This document shows positions 21,661 through 34,930 of a stretch of 64,000 nucleotides of DNA, in pieces. A program made the position numbers and the translations under genes. Source of the DNA: Agarophyton chilense (lineage: Eukaryota > Rhodophyta > Florideophyceae > Gracilariales > Gracilariaceae); assembly GCA_030374765.1 (NCBI GenBank), contig JARGXX010000088.1, positions 2,108,001 through 2,172,000 of the forward strand. Reading direction: 5' to 3'. Under the pieces are notes generated by a model that was given only the letters and a program-made list of their open reading frames with translations, was not told the origin of the DNA and did not search any database. The number at the start of each line of letters is the position of its first letter. The first letter of the stretch is position 1.

Positions 21661-24600
21661 CTTGTCCACCACAACAGTGCCGGGGAGGGAGGACACGACC
21701 CGGAACGGACCTTCAGCGACAGGCGAGAGCTTGTGACGCTTGTCGGTCCGGGGGTTGTAGTACTCCCGGCGAACGAACACGTAGGTTCCCGGCTTGGGCG
21801 GTGCCGGTAGTGGTCCGCGTAAGCGGTTATCAAAATCCCGCTTGTAGGCGGCCTGGGCACGTTCCATGGACTTCCGGGCGACCGGTACGAGCTTGGTAAT
21901 CCAGTTCTTCCACTTGAGGCGGTATTGACCCACGGATGGGAAAGAGTTGACCCTGTGTTGGGGTTCGACCGCCACTGGCAGGGGTGTCCTGGAGAGCACA
22001 AGCTCGAAGGGAGTCAGACCGGTTGTCCGGTGAACCTGCGTGTTGTAGGCGTAGGTGATAGCATCAGAATAAATGTCCCACGTCATTGGGTGATCGGATA
22101 CGTAGGAGCGTAGCGACGCGAGTAGGGTGCGGTTGAAGCGTTCCACCTGCCCGTTTGTTTGCGGGTGGTAGGTGGTAGTAAACAGGTTTTTGACGTCGAG
22201 GATGCGGCAGACGTCCTGGAAGAAATTAGAGGCGAACTGCTTACCGTTATCGGATAGAACCTCTATCGGAGGGCCATAAACGAACGCCCAGTGCGTAACG
22301 AAGGCGTTTGCAACCGTGAAAGCGGTGATCTTGCGTAAAGGTACGGTGCGCACCAGCTTCGAAAAGCGGTCAGTGATAACCAAGGGGAGCTTGTTTCCCT
22401 TGCGCGTCTTGAGTAAAGGCCCGAGAATGTCGATTGCGACAAACTCGAGGGGCGCCCTTGCGGGGAAAAGCTTCATCCGTTTGGAGTGCTTCCGGAGTTT
22501 CACCCGGTTCTTTGCGCATTGGGTGCAGAACTGCACCGTATCGTAGCAATCAACCGCCATAGCGGGCCAATAAAAGTCCCTTCGCAGGGTTAGATAAAGT
22601 TTTCTCCCACCGGAGTGTCCCCCGAGGGTCGGGTAGTGTGAGAGGTGGAGCACCCTGGTTTGCAGGGTGTGGGGGACCACGATCTGGGATCGGTGGTCCA
22701 CCGTCCGGACGAGGTAACCGATGTCGTTTACCTAGAACGGGAGGTCCTCTCCACCGTTTAGGCGGGCCCGTATGCGCGTGCAGAACGGGTCGCCGAACTG
22801 TTCTCGGATCATCTCCTCGGTGGAGATGGGTACAAAGGTCCCGGGTACGGGTGTTTCATTCTCCTGCGCTGCGAGTAGCTCATCCATTTCCATGGTTTCT
22901 TCCCCGGTTTCGGGCCAATCCGACTCCGTCGGTGTTTCCCCTTCCAAGGTAAAGCACGGGATCTGGTCGACCTCCGGGTCGGCAAGTGCTTCACCTGTCG
23001 TAGGTGATCGAGAGAGGGCGTCTGCTTGGGTGTTCTGGACACCCTTGTTGTAGACGACCTCGAAGTCGAACTCCGCTAAGCGGAGGCGCCACCGCATTAA
23101 GCGGCCAGAAGGATCTGCGATGTTCAGCAGCCACCTCAACGAGGCATGGTCAGTGTACACGGTGAAATGAACGCCCATGAGGTATGGGCGCAGAGTGGAT
23201 AGCGCCCAGACCACTGCGAGGCACTCCTTCTCGGAGACCGAGTAGTTGCGCTCGTGGACGTTCAGCGTGCGGGACCAATAGCCAATCGGTTTGCGTTTCC
23301 CCTCGGGGGTGGTTTGGAACAGTGCGCAGCCCACCTGGTGGTCGCTGGCGTCGGTGTCGATGGAGTAGGGTAGCCCAGGTTTGGGCAAGGATAGGATGGG
23401 AGCTGTCGTTACTGCCTTAATCAAGGAGCGAAAAGATTCCGACTGATCGGTTGTAAATGGCGCAAGCTTTCGTGGCTGGCCCTTCCGCGGTAGCGCGTTT
23501 AGCGGAGCGGCGATATCCGAGAAACACGGTATAAACCGTCGATAGACGTTGACCAGACCTAAAAAGGATCGGAGCTCCGTTTGAGTACGGGGCTCCTTCG
23601 CCTCGCAGAGGGACTTGATACGAACTTGTTCGATCATTAACCGTCCTGGACGGATGACGTGCCCGAGATACTTCACCGTTTCGGTGAAGAACTCGCATTT
23701 CCTCACCTTCAGGGTTATTCCTGCGTCTCGCAGTACGTTTATCACGTCCCGCACGTGGGTCAGGTGATCGTCCAGGTTTCTGGAAAAGACAATGATGTCT
23801 TCCAAGTAGACAAGGCACGTGCGCCACTTGAAACGCGACATCAGTATGTCTATTGCCCTTGGAAAGGTGGCTGGTGCATTGGTTAAACCAAACGGCATCC
23901 GCTTGAAGCGGTAGGAACCCGAGTGGCAAACAAACGCGGTTTTGTCTCGGTCCTCTTCCCGGACTGGGACTTGCCAGTAGCCCCAGTTAGCATCCAGAGC
24001 CGTAAACATGGTAGCGTCTCCGAGCGAGTCTATACACTCGTCCATGCGCGGAATCGGGTAGGTGTCCCTCACGGTGACGGCATTGAGGCGGCGGTAGTCA
24101 ACGCAAAACCGCCACGTGCCATCAGCCTTGAGGGCGAGCACCACCGGTGAAGCCCAAGGAGATTGGGCGGGCTCGATGACTCCAGCACGGAGCATCTTGT
24201 CCACCTGAAATTCTTCCTCCTGCCGAGCTTTCGGTCCCGCCCTGTAAGGGGGTTGTGCAACCGGACGTGCGTCCGGTAGCAAGTCTATCCGATGTTTGGT
24301 TGTATTGATCTCACCCAGTGAGCCGTCCCACATTGTGGTAAACTCGCGTAGCATTCCGCGTAAGTGGTCCCGGTGTGAGACCGGTACATGACTCAGGTCC
24401 AGGTTTTCGAGGGCCTTGATCGGGTCTATCTTATCGTAGCTCGTAGGCTGTGCCCTGGTGTCAGGTGTGGGAACCAACGAGGTCGGAAATGCATCCGTCT
24501 TGACGGTTTCATCGAGCGCCAACTGCTGTGCCTCCCCGGAGGTTTCTGCACCGGATACCGGGAGACCATCCTCGGTAGAGGGAGTTATTCCGAGTACTTC

Positions 24601-25506
24601 GGCAGCCGTCACCTTTGTAGGGAGCATCGCGAGCGGGTGCGGCGTCACAGACCCAATGACTAGGTTCTTTGCCAGCGTCTGGGGAGCCTTTCCCAGATTG
24701 GCAACCAACACCCTGAAAGGGGAATTCGGCGTGACTTGCACGATTCCGTTGGCAACGGTTAGCTGAAATTTCTCGTACCACGAGGGCAAGGGCTGAACAA
24801 CCCGAAGACCGTGTTGACGGGAATTGACTGAAACCATAACCTGGCTCTCCGGGGGTATGGTGACTGACGAGGCAACGCGTAACTTCGTAGAATCCCGGTT
24901 CGCCGGTGTGGGTTCCTGCGCAGCAGGTAGAGGAACGTGTTTCCTCGATGCCCGCTTCAGCGGTTGACGAACAATGGGGACGGTCGATCCGTCCTCAAGT
25001 TCCACCTGCTTAAGGCGTGGGCGGATGGCGTCGACAAACCTGTCGCAGTAGTCACATCCCAGTATAACTGGCGCGGCCAGCGAGCGGCACACAATAAAAG
25101 TTAGTTTAACCACCATCTGCCCTAGCCTGACGACCAGGTCGATCACACCAACCGTTTTCAACTGGTTGTTATTGGCGTCTGAGACGTCGGGTACCGTTTC
25201 AGAACGGATGAGTGACCGCAATGGCGGGGGTAAAACCGATTCCACAATAAAGTTCGGCCCAGCACCTGTATCCAGGACATTGAGATATCTCCCCATAAAC
25301 TGCATGTGCAGACCAAGATCAGCGTAAACCTTGTAGTTACGCTTGGCCATTACCAAGAATCTATCCGAGATCCGGTTATTTCTAATCCGTATCCACGGTC
25401 GACGCAAAACACCGAGGTGTTTAGAGTCCGCGTCTGCGGTGTCCTTCCTTGTCAGGATTTTCACCGGGGAGCGAGGCATCGGCGCCTCGGGCGTCGTCAG
25501 CCTCAA
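21661..25506 (-). other. E2 pol region: protease, RT, RNase H, integrase (broken)
   Basis: On the minus strand, in order: an aspartic protease with 'DTGAGPNF' near 25.28 kb; Ty3/gypsy reverse transcriptase at about 24.2-23.4 kb ('FCVDYRRLNAVTVRDTYPIP', 'FGLTNAPATF'); RNase H at about 23.4-22.98 kb ('DTDASDHQVGCALF'); the integrase zinc module near 22.65 kb ('HYPTLGGHSGG', 'CTQCAKNRV') and DDE core ('VAIDILGPL', 'SDNGKQF', 'NGQVERFNRT'); and a GPF-type C-terminal module near 21.7 kb. The order RT-RNase H-integrase and the motif style place it in Ty3/gypsy. Few breaks; fossil. Confidence 0.92.
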
Positions 25507-25541
25507 CTATGAGGACGCCTCTCCCGAAGGGGAGACTCCCT

Positions 25542-27453
25542 CTATTCTTTTCCCTGTACAGGGTCCTGGTCGGGCGAAAGCCCGACTTCCTCGGCAACGA
25601 GTGCATGATTCCGTTGCACGGTAGCTACCGCAGGAGCGGGTTGAGATCCACCAGCGTGGTTTGGCGCTGGTGCGGCGCGTGCCGGCTGAGCCGGTTTGTA
25701 CCGAGAATTCGGAGTGTGAGCCAATGCGTTGGGGAAGTCCGTCTTCGCGCGGAGATATGACGTGAGTGGCACGGAGCCCTTCTCCTGCGGAGAGAGGGCT
25801 TCGTAATTATCCACCACTCTGGCCATATCGCGTAGCGATAAAAGGCATTGCGGGGAGGTGTACCCGCGCTCGTAGCACAAGTGGCACACCAACTTCACTC
25901 CCGCGTTTCGCGGTACGGCATTCCGAGCATCGGTGTATCTTCCGGGTTCCCGGTTTCGAACCCATCCAGGGCGCTGATTTCGTGTCATTCCGTTCGAGTA
26001 CGGCATACGGGGTGCCGGAGTGCGGCGGTCATTAAGATAAAAGACCTGCCCGTTCTCCGTGTCCCTTGCGGTTGAGCCAACCGAGCCATCCGTCGTAGAC
26101 GGTAATTCCGTTGTCGGAATAGATAGACCATCGTGATGGATGACATTCATATTGTCATAGCCCTGTTTGGGGATGCCATCCGTCGCAAATGACGGTGAAG
26201 AAGATTCCGACTCAAGCAGCAATGCCTTAGCGGCCTTCGACCGGGTTCCCGGATTGCGTGCACGTAGTGCATCTCCCTCTGCGCGGGCAAACTGTACGAG
26301 TTCAAGGTAGGTCACCTTCGGCTCTTGTTCTCTGGGAACGCAGGAGGTACTGCACGGCCTCGGGCCAGCAGGTCACACCTCCTTCGGAGGCTCGCGACGA
26401 GCCCCGAACCGACAAAAACTGATCTTCAGCGACACCCCGTAGAAAGTAGGGTAGCGCCACGTAGGCTTGTCCTTCGTTCATTCCGAGTATATCGGCTTCC
26501 TCTACAAAACGGTGTAGGAAATCCAAGACCAGAATTGGATCATCCCCAGTAAACGACTGGTTACGAAGTGAAAGCCGCATCCGCTTGATGCAGTCTTTCA
26601 CTTAACCCGTGTCACGTGGTGTCCGACCTAAAGAGGAATCTTCTAGCCGGTAATACCGGTAGGACAGGAGTGTCCTGTACAGAGGGTTGGTGGGCTTCAA
26701 GGGTTTGAGGCCCGGATGTCGCCGACCCTTGGGGCGCGACCGGATGGCTCCGTAGGTGGCAGAGGACCGCTTTGAGCGGGAAGAGTGCCCATAACGATCC
26801 TGTGGGTCATCGCTCACCGACGAATCGGAATTCTCCGATTCACTCGGTTTACCGTCCGACTCAGATGATGAGTCGGACGGGTGTCCGTGCTTACGGTTTG
26901 AATCCCGGTACTTCCGGCTCTTCCAGTTCCGCGACTGGGTCTCTCGATGAGAGACAACCGGTCTAGCTGCGTTCGCAGTCGAGGTTAACGTCTTCTCGAC
27001 CGACTCAAGTCGGCTTCGGAGACGCTCGAAGCGATTCTCTATACCTTCTGCGAAGGAAGACGGAGCGCCAGAACACTCGAGTAGTGTATTGACGTCCGAC
27101 CGCAATACGCGGATATCCTCGGCTAACTCACTTGGAGGAGGATTAGCGAGGCTTTCTCGTAGAGAGGCGAACTCCCTCGAGAGGGTATTGTGAGCAGCCC
27201 GCAGGGAGCGGAGCCGCTCTTCCAAGCGTACAATCCACGCTTGGTCGACCAGCCGCGGAGGCGGAGAAACCACCGTTGCGACGGTCGTTAACCCGGAATC
27301 GGGCTGCGGGTCTTCAGTGCCGGTGACCGGTATCTCCCGGGAATCCGGTGTTGGAGCCAGGGCCTGTGGAACATCAGTGCCCCTGGCATGACCGCTTTGG
27401 CGGGAACGGCTGCGTGTTGCAGGAGGCTCCATGCTAGGCGGTTTCCTTGGCAT
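25542..27453 (-). other. E2 gag region (broken)
   Basis: It starts at a Met codon at 27453 downstream of the LTR and primer site. It encodes an N-terminal coiled-coil segment, a Ser/Asp/Arg-rich linker, a capsid-like block ('DPILVLDFLHRFVEEADIL') and a Cys-rich zinc-knuckle-like end. The E1 gag region has the same block order ('NPILVIEFLTRFVAEADTL'). A few breaks. Confidence 0.75.
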
Positions 27454-27576
27454 TGGCCACACCGTCTCGACGGAAGAATAGAAAGCAAACCGGTGAGACC
27501 GGAGAAACCCCGTTAAACGGAAAACAACCTCAGAGAGGACACAAGCGGTCTTGACTTCTAAGTCGGGAGACCAATT

Positions 27577-28428
27577 TGTAGGACAATGCCTCCAAGGGGG
27601 AAAACCCACGAAGACGTCCAGATCTTCCTCTCACGAGGTAACCGGCGCGGTAGAGCCCTCCCAGGGATCGGCGCGCAATGCCGGGTGTAAGCCGGAGCCG
27701 AACCGTCGCGACGGGCGCAGGGAGGCTGAAAGAAGCCCAGAATATCCGCCGAAGCGGTGCTTGCGTATCCTCTGAGGAGGCAAAACCCACGAGAGTGGCG
27801 AGCACGACAGGTGTCAGTGCGAGCCGCAAGAGCGGGAATTGCTCAATGAAGGGGAGGAAAATGGGAACGGAGCCAAGAGGGCGAGGTTGACCACGAGTCG
27901 CAAAAGGGGACTCGGGAATAGCCGGCACTGCCGGGTGTAGCAAACCGTATACACGGGCGGAACCACGAAAGTGGGAATAGATACCCAACACACGAAGGCT
28001 GCTTGAACGTCCAAGGGGGTTGGGAAGCCGTACACCACGGGAAATCCCTCCGTAAGGAGTTGTATATCCGCACAGGCCGTTCGATCCAGAGCCAAGATCT
28101 GGAAGACCAAGATCATCTTTGTTGGGGAGACTTTACTGGACCGGCGGCCGCGAGGCCGGCGGCCTAAGTACTGTAGTCACCGTAGAATAGAATAAATAAA
28201 GTCTATCCTAAATAGCTATATGTCTGTCTAACAAAGGGGCCAATCTGGCGGCCACGTGTCGCGCGGGCGCTGCGGCCACGTGTATGGCACCCGGTCCCGC
28301 CGGTGCATCACCAGCGTTCCGGCCATCGCCGTGAAAACGGATTACTCCAGTCATAAAGAGGTTACACGCCGGAGGCTCCGGAAAAAACTTAAGTCCCCAA
28401 AAACCTCCCTGGAGGACGTTGCTCTTCA
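27577..28428 (-). repeat. E2 LTR, right copy
   Basis: 852-bp direct copy of 17292-18152. Most of the short hairpin stems are kept while several loops differ (for example CCAC-GAGA-GTGG here and CCAC-AAGA-GTGG in the left copy). Confidence 0.92.
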
Positions 28429-28443
28429 GTGGCATCGTCAAGC

Positions 28444-30204
28444 CATGTCGCGCTCACGCTCGGTGAATGATGAAAGAGATCTCTCGGATGTACTGGCCCC
28501 TGTGGCAGCGGCAGTCACGCCCACCACAGAAGCCTCAGATGACCCTGAGGTCGTCGGACCTCAAGAAGAGGATGATTTGTGCAGGGAAGTGTGCCGTCTC
28601 AAGTCTGAGTCAAGCGCTTTGCGTGTGCGCATGGCTGCGTTGCAATTGCAGATCGCTTCTCTTATCGCTGATGTCGAACAATTACGCAGTGTGCATCAAG
28701 CACTCGTTCATCAAGACGATGGGAAGCAGGTCTCTGCATCAGTGAAAACACTACGTGAGGATTTGAACCATCTACTGGAGAGGTACGGGAATACGCCCGA
28801 TTCGCTACCCGGCTTAACCGTGGATATAGAGGAAGTTTTCACTCGAGTTAACCCTCGTTTGCAACGCCTGGAGGCGGCAGTTCATGCGCAGACTGCTGCT
28901 AAAGTCCGCACGTGATTCAAGTGATGAATCGTCAAGTAAGGAGGGTTTCAATTCCAGTACTGATGATTCTGATGATTCAGATACGTCAGATGACCACGAC
29001 AGTGACGATGGTCATCGAAGGTCCCGATCTCGGAAGAAGAACACGTCTTCGTGGTTAATGAGAAAAAAAGGCTCACCTTACAGAGGATTGAAGGTGCTCC
29101 TGTGCACGAATCTGCTTTATCGGAAGGTCCTGAATTACAGGTACTACCGTCTGAAGGTGAAGAGCAAGAAGCGCTCAGGACGCGAAACCGCGAGGGTGAA
29201 GGATCACATCAAACGATTGAAGATCGGCATTAATGATTTAACATTTGATGGGAAAAACCCCATTCTCGTTATCGAGTTTCTCACTCGATTCGTTGCCGAA
29301 GCAGACACTCTAGAGATGAGTGAACCACAGGCATTTGTGTCTTTACCACACTTTCTGAAGAGTTTTGCTTTAGAGCAATATCGTTCCGTATGCGGATCAT
29401 TGACAGCCGATGATGGCGGCGTTACCTCATGGCCAGAGGCGGTGCAGTATTTGCTGCGCAGTTACGCGACATCAAACGCGATACGTCAGGCGATCCTGGA
29501 CCTAAGGGATGTGACCCAAAAGCCTGAGGAGGGCGAAGCTGAGTACAGCTCCAGGCTTAACAAAGCTCCAGTCCGCTGTGGAAACGTCCACTCGAGGGAG
29601 GACAAGATTACCTTGTACATCGACGGGCTGGACCCGAGCATCAAGTGGTTGGTAGCTCGATATCGAGAGAAGCATGGAAGAGTCTCCTTTTTGGAGTTAG
29701 TTCAGTTTGCGAAAGCTGAAGGAGACGCGGCCAGAGCGCGTGGTAGCCCCCGTCGTTCAATGGCTTTTGGAACCACAATGGGTAAGGAGAAGGTCTCCGC
29801 CAGAGTTAATCAGCGCAGCAAACTGCTACATCTGGAATCTCCAGTTGACTCGCGAGATTCGTCGTTGGCACCCAAAGGGAGTAACTCGCATGAGGAGGCG
29901 GTCCATTTAATGGAATATACGGACTGTTCTGTACCTACAGTGGATCTCCCACCCTCGGAGTCTCAGGACGAGTAAGCCCTAAAGGCTACGTCGCCCTATG
30001 TACCGTCCCTACACGGTGCCTCCACAAGGAGGTTTTAAGAACGGGAAACCCGGATGGGTGGATACTCGCACGGCATACCGTTCACAACCTATGTTGACCA
30101 ACCGTCGTGACGGTTTGATATGTTATTCATGTTATGGAAAACACCATTTGAGTGCAGAATGCACGCTTCCTGCAAAGGATCTGAGTCGTATCATGACGAA
30201 TTAA
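28444..30204 (+). other. E1 gag region (broken)
   Basis: An N-terminal coiled coil ('LCREVCRLKSESSALRVRM') is followed by a Ser/Asp-rich then Arg/Ser-rich linker. Next comes a capsid-like block containing 'NPILVIEFLTRFVAEADTL', and a CCHC zinc knuckle 'CYSCYGKHHLSAEC' near 30.12 kb. Block order and motifs match E2 gag. Several breaks; fossil. Confidence 0.75.
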
Positions 30205-30599
30205 TGAAGCACTCTCAGAAGAGGAAAGGAGCCGCGTACCGGGGGGCATGTATTGGAAAGCCAAAAGTTGGTTTTCTCAGACACCAATGCGCCGGACGGA
30301 CAAGCCGGTTGCTCAGAAAACTGAAGTGTTACAACCCGGAATCCCGGTAGGAAGAGGGCCCTTTGAGGCGAAGCAGCCGGTTCAACCGGAAAACTAAATA
30401 AGGGAGCCCCTAGGGGGCCGGCACTAGTCGATCCCGTAGTGCTGACCAGGGAGAGCTCGCCTCCCTGCTCCCGCGCTTGGAAGCCCAAGATTCTCTTTAG
30501 GCCTCCTAAATTTCCGCCGTACGGAATCAATCCGCCGGACGGAAAGCGAGTACAGTTTGACTGTGAGTTACATCGTCCTTGGAGACGTTATACTTGTCC

Positions 30600-33500
30600 G
30601 TCAAAACGGGAAAGTTACCTCATTGTAGTGTCTGAAAGAAACTATAAGCTCTATGCCGACATCGGCTCTGACAGGAATCTGTTATCTAGTCGATTGAGTA
30701 TCCTGGACACAGGTGCTGGTCCGAACTTTATACGGTAGTCGGAGCTCGCTCCTGCTGACTCAGGACGTATTGGATTCAGTCCTTTACCGGACATCCGGGA
30801 TGCCAACAAAAATGCTGTGAACACACTGGGAACAGTTTGACTCGTGGTGCTTTTGGGACGCTTTGTAGTCCTAGTCGACTTCATCGTCTGTAAGACATTA
30901 GCTGCACCAGTGGTACTGGGATGTGATTATTGCGACAAGTTTGTCGAAGCCATTCGCCCGCGAAGAAAACTAGTGGAACTAGCTGATGGATCAATGGTAC
31001 CAATTGTTCGCAAGCCAATGCGTCGTTGCCCCGAAGCACCTCTACTTCCACCATCTATGGAATACGGGAAATCCCGAGGACGTGTCTAGCCGAGGATTCG
31101 AGTAGCGAAGAGTGCCATGCTGAAGGCGCAAACCCAAACTTGGGTTCAAGTAAGAACAGAACGACACGGACTCGTGGTAATTCAACCGACTACTCGGATG
31201 TACGAATCCCGTGGATTGCTAGTCGCTAACGGCATTGTTCAGGTTGATCCTGGCAGCCCCTTTTGGATACTGGTGAGTAACTTCACCGATAACGATTATC
31301 AGATACCGAAGAATCAGGTTGTTGCAACAGCTTTGCCTCATCCCACAGTGGTGGTCCCTACTCATATTTCTACTGCAGAAGTATTGGGATTAACCCATGT
31401 CGGTGACACAGACGAAGAACTGCAAACTCAGTCTGGAGATCAATTGCAAACGGCAAAGGATCCAGAGAGCCTGGTCGATGAGCTAGACTTAGCACATGTG
31501 TCGGAATCCTACAGAACGAAGATCAGGTCTATGCTGAAGAAGTATACATCCATGTGGAGTGGAAATCTAGGAGATATCTCCGCTACGGAACACCACATTG
31601 ATTTGGTCCCAGGGTCACGACCCATCTCCCAACCAACCTACAGAGCGGGACCGCGAACTCGCCAAATCGAGGAGGTGAATGTCAGCAAAATGCTGGAAGA
31701 AGGAGTAATCGAAGCAGCTCAATCTGCTTGGGCCTCACCAGTGTTGCTGGTCCGAAAACCTGATGGTTCCTTACGATTCTGTATCGATTATCGAAAATTG
31801 AACGCAGTTACAGTTCGGGATACATACCCGTTGCCTCGAACGGACGAATGTATTGACAGCTTAGGAGAAGCGAACGGGTTCACCACGTTGGACGCCAACT
31901 CTGGCTATTGGCAGGTGCCTGTAGCGGAAGAAGACCAAGACAAAACCGCATTTGCGTGTCACGCCGGTCTCTACCGTTTCAAAAGGATGCCCTTTGGCTT
32001 AATGAATGCACTGGCTACTTTCAAGCGTACTCTGGACATCTTGCTCTCAATATACAAGTGGAAGACTTGTTTAGTCTATTTGGACGATGTGATCATCTTT
32101 TCCCAGGATGTGGAAAGCCATTTACGGCATGTCGAGGAGATCCTCAAAGCACTACAGAGCGCAAGTATCACCTTGAAGTTCAAGAAATGCGAATGGTTCG
32201 CTGGCACCGTCCGGTACTTAAGACATGTGATCAAGCCGGGACAGCTTGCCATTCAAGAGGCACAAACAGCGGCTCTCCGCGAAGTACAACCTCCGTCGAC
32301 ACAGAAGCAATTGCGTTCTTTCCTCGGCTTGTGCAACGTCTACCGACGATTCGTGCCGCGATACTCGCATATAGCGGCACCGCTCAACGCAAAGCTGCGT
32401 AAAGGACAACCAGTACACCTGGAACAATTCAGACAAGCTGAAGCGGAAGCGTTCGACACGCTGAAGACAAAGACTATTACAGCACCAGTCTTGGCGCTGC
32501 CCATCCCCAACCTGCCATACTTAGTGGATACCGACTCTAGCGAGTACCAAGTAGGGTGTGCCCTTTTTCAAACACACCTTGATGGTGAACGCAAACCCAT
32601 TGGTTACTGGTCAAGATCGCTGAACGCAGCTGAGAAGAAGTATTCAGTTTCATAAAAGGAATGCCTTGCAGTCGTTTGGGCTCTAACCACATTGCGACCG
32701 TATCTTCAAGGAGAACGTTTTACCGTCAACACGGATCATTCGTCTCTACGATGGTTACTGTCCATTACAGACCCGTCTGGTCGTCTCACACGATGGCGCT
32801 TACGCCTTTCTGAATTCGATTTCGAAGTGAAGTATAAGAAGGCATTGGCCATTGTCCAGGCTGACGCGCTATCGCGACTCAAAACACTGGGCGAAACCCA
32901 AGGCAAAATCGATGAAGAGATAACTTGCTTCTACATGGAGACCCATTCACCATCTTTTGAAGAAGAGGAACAAGAGACCCTTGATGATTATTCGGATGCA
33001 GAACCGTTCCTTGCATTAGCAGACACTGACCCTTCAGTTCAACTCGAGCGAATCTCGTGCACTGAGCTCCTCAATGAGCAACACGCCGATACGTTTTGTG
33101 CGTCGATACGCTCTCGTCTTAACGGGGGGGAGGAGCTCCCCATTTCACTCCATTCACGAAGAATACTGTTAAGACATGTCGAAAAGAATGATCAAATCGT
33201 GATTCCACACGTCTTGAAGAGTCGAGTACTCCATCTGGCACACTACAGCCGGCTGTCTGGTCATCCAGGAGGAATGAAGTTGTTCATGACTCTAAGAAGA
33301 GATTTTTACTGGCCTACTTTGGCAATGGACTGCCATGCTACAGTGAGATTGTCTACAACATGTGCGAAGAATCGCGTGAAGCTTTACAGGAAGCGGAAAC
33401 CGATGACCTTATTCCAGGCGAAAGCGCCTTTACAATACGTCAGTATCGACATCCTAGGGGAATTGATTCGCTCAAGGCGAGGATATCGCTACCTATTGGT

Positions 33501-34200
33501 AATCACCGACCGCTTCTCGAAGCTAGTGCGGACTGTGCCGCTAAGGCGGATAACCGCAGCCGTAATCGCACAGGCGTTTATCAAACACTAGGTATTTATA
33601 TACGGACCACCAGAAGTTCTGTTATCAGATAAACGGAAGCAATTGGTTGCGAAGTTCTTTCAGAATGTTTGCCGCATTATGGGCATTCGAAACGTGTTTA
33701 CCACGACCTATCATCCGCAATGCAACGGTCAGGTGGAGCGTTTCAACCGCACGCTGATATCAGCATTACGACACTACATCGCGGACCACCCGAAAGAATG
33801 GGACATGTTTACAGATACTCTGTGCTACGCGTACAATACGCAAGTGCATACTTCTACAAAGACGGCACCGTTCGATCTCGTGCTCTCAAGTAACCCTCCG
33901 GCTAAGTACCATCTGAAATGGAGGAATGACCTGAAGGCCAGAGCGGAAGAAGCCGCTAAGAAGTTATCAAAGACGCAAGCTCCCCATAAGTGAAACTATG
34001 ACGCCAGAAGGCGAAGAGGAAATCCGGCAATCCGAGGACGAGGTCACGTCTTCGTGCGTGTTGAAAGACCGGACAAACAGGAAGAATCTCGTCATAAGTT
34101 GTTGCCGATAGCGGCTGGACCCTTCAAAGTGGTGGAGCTTGATGAAAACATAGTGGTCATCAAGACTGGTGAGGACGTTGAACGTGTATTGCGCGATCGC
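30600..34200 (+). other. E1 pol region: protease, RT, RNase H, integrase (broken)
   Basis: In order: a protease with 'DTGAGPNF' near 30.71 kb; reverse transcriptase at about 31.6-32.2 kb ('FCIDYRKLNAVTVRDTYPLP', 'YLDDVIIFS'); RNase H at about 32.52-32.9 kb; integrase zinc module near 33.24 kb and catalytic core 33.4-33.8 kb ('NGQVERFNRT'); and a GPF module near 34.1 kb ('LLPIAAGPFKVV'). This is the Ty3/gypsy order. It has more breaks than E2. Confidence 0.92.
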
Positions 34201-34930
34201 GTTGAAGTCGCGCCTGACCCGCAAGTGGAAGTCCAGGTATCTGGTAGGACTAAGGAGGCAAGTGCGACGGAACGTCAAGGCAAAAGCCCAAGTGACCCTG
34301 GGGAGAGTGAACCGCCACCATTGGCTCGAGCGGAGGAGAAAGCTCTTGATCTCCCACCGCCGGCGGTTGCGTACGCCAATCACGGACAGCTTCCGAAGTA
34401 TCGGGATATGCCCCGTGGCACGCGCACACCCATAAATACAGAAATGGAACCTGAAAGCAGGAAAGATGTTTTGGACTTTGGCCCCAAGGACTTGGAAACG
34501 AGTGCACGCGAAAACGCGCCGTTGCCTCTTCAGGCTGAACCGTCTGGTGAAGCGCCACTCGCTGTTTTGCCGATATCGGCTCCCATCCCTCGTGGGCAGG
34601 AAGAAGAAGAGGTATCGCCTCCTGTCGTGGTGCAAGCACCATCGTCCACCGAACAGCGATCAGAATCTGATAAACCGAAAGAAGTTCATCCACGAATGGA
34701 ATTGAGAAGTAGCAAGAAGTTCGCTTCTATGGAACCTGGAAAACAGGATAGCTCTTTATCTGAAAAAGATTCTCAAGGAATGAGGACACTGCCCCTGCGG
34801 GCAGAACGACAGTTAGTCGACGAGCGAACGCTTAGCGTCGCTGAGACTGCTAACACGGATACGCTTGGGTCAGCCCTAAGGCATTTCAAACCTGTTAACA
34901 GGAGTCTCGCGCCAACAGCGAAAGAATTGG
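34201..34930 (+). other. E1 spacer between integrase and chromodomain
   Basis: An open Glu/Pro/Ser/Lys-rich stretch of roughly 240 residues without a domain, probably disordered. It separates the integrase GPF module from the chromodomain, an unusual spacing shared with E2. Confidence 0.6.

Larger units (their letters stand above)
17292..28428 (-). mobile_element. E2: nested Ty3/gypsy chromodomain retroelement, minus sense
   Basis: Direct LTRs lie at 17292-18152 (3' LTR in element sense) and 27577-28428 (5' LTR). They start TGTAGGACAATGCC and end GTTGCTCTTCA on the plus strand. Gag and pol read on the minus strand, a chromodomain lies near 20340-20517, and an accessory frame runs on the plus strand at 18200-19974. 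A primer-binding-type site identical to E1's is at 27556-27573, and the polypurine tract lies beside 18153. Its long pol frames are better preserved than E1's, with only a handful of breaks, and its LTRs are more alike than E1's. It is therefore the younger insertion. No clean target duplication is seen (flanks GTTGT and GTGGC). The sequence is visibly GC-rich. Fossil. Confidence 0.92.

Noticed and set aside
20730-22001. 423-codon minus frame overlapping the E2 pol and spacer
   Set aside because: Lies in another frame of the GC-rich pol end; Pro/Thr/Arg composition looks like a shadow of the integrase frame.
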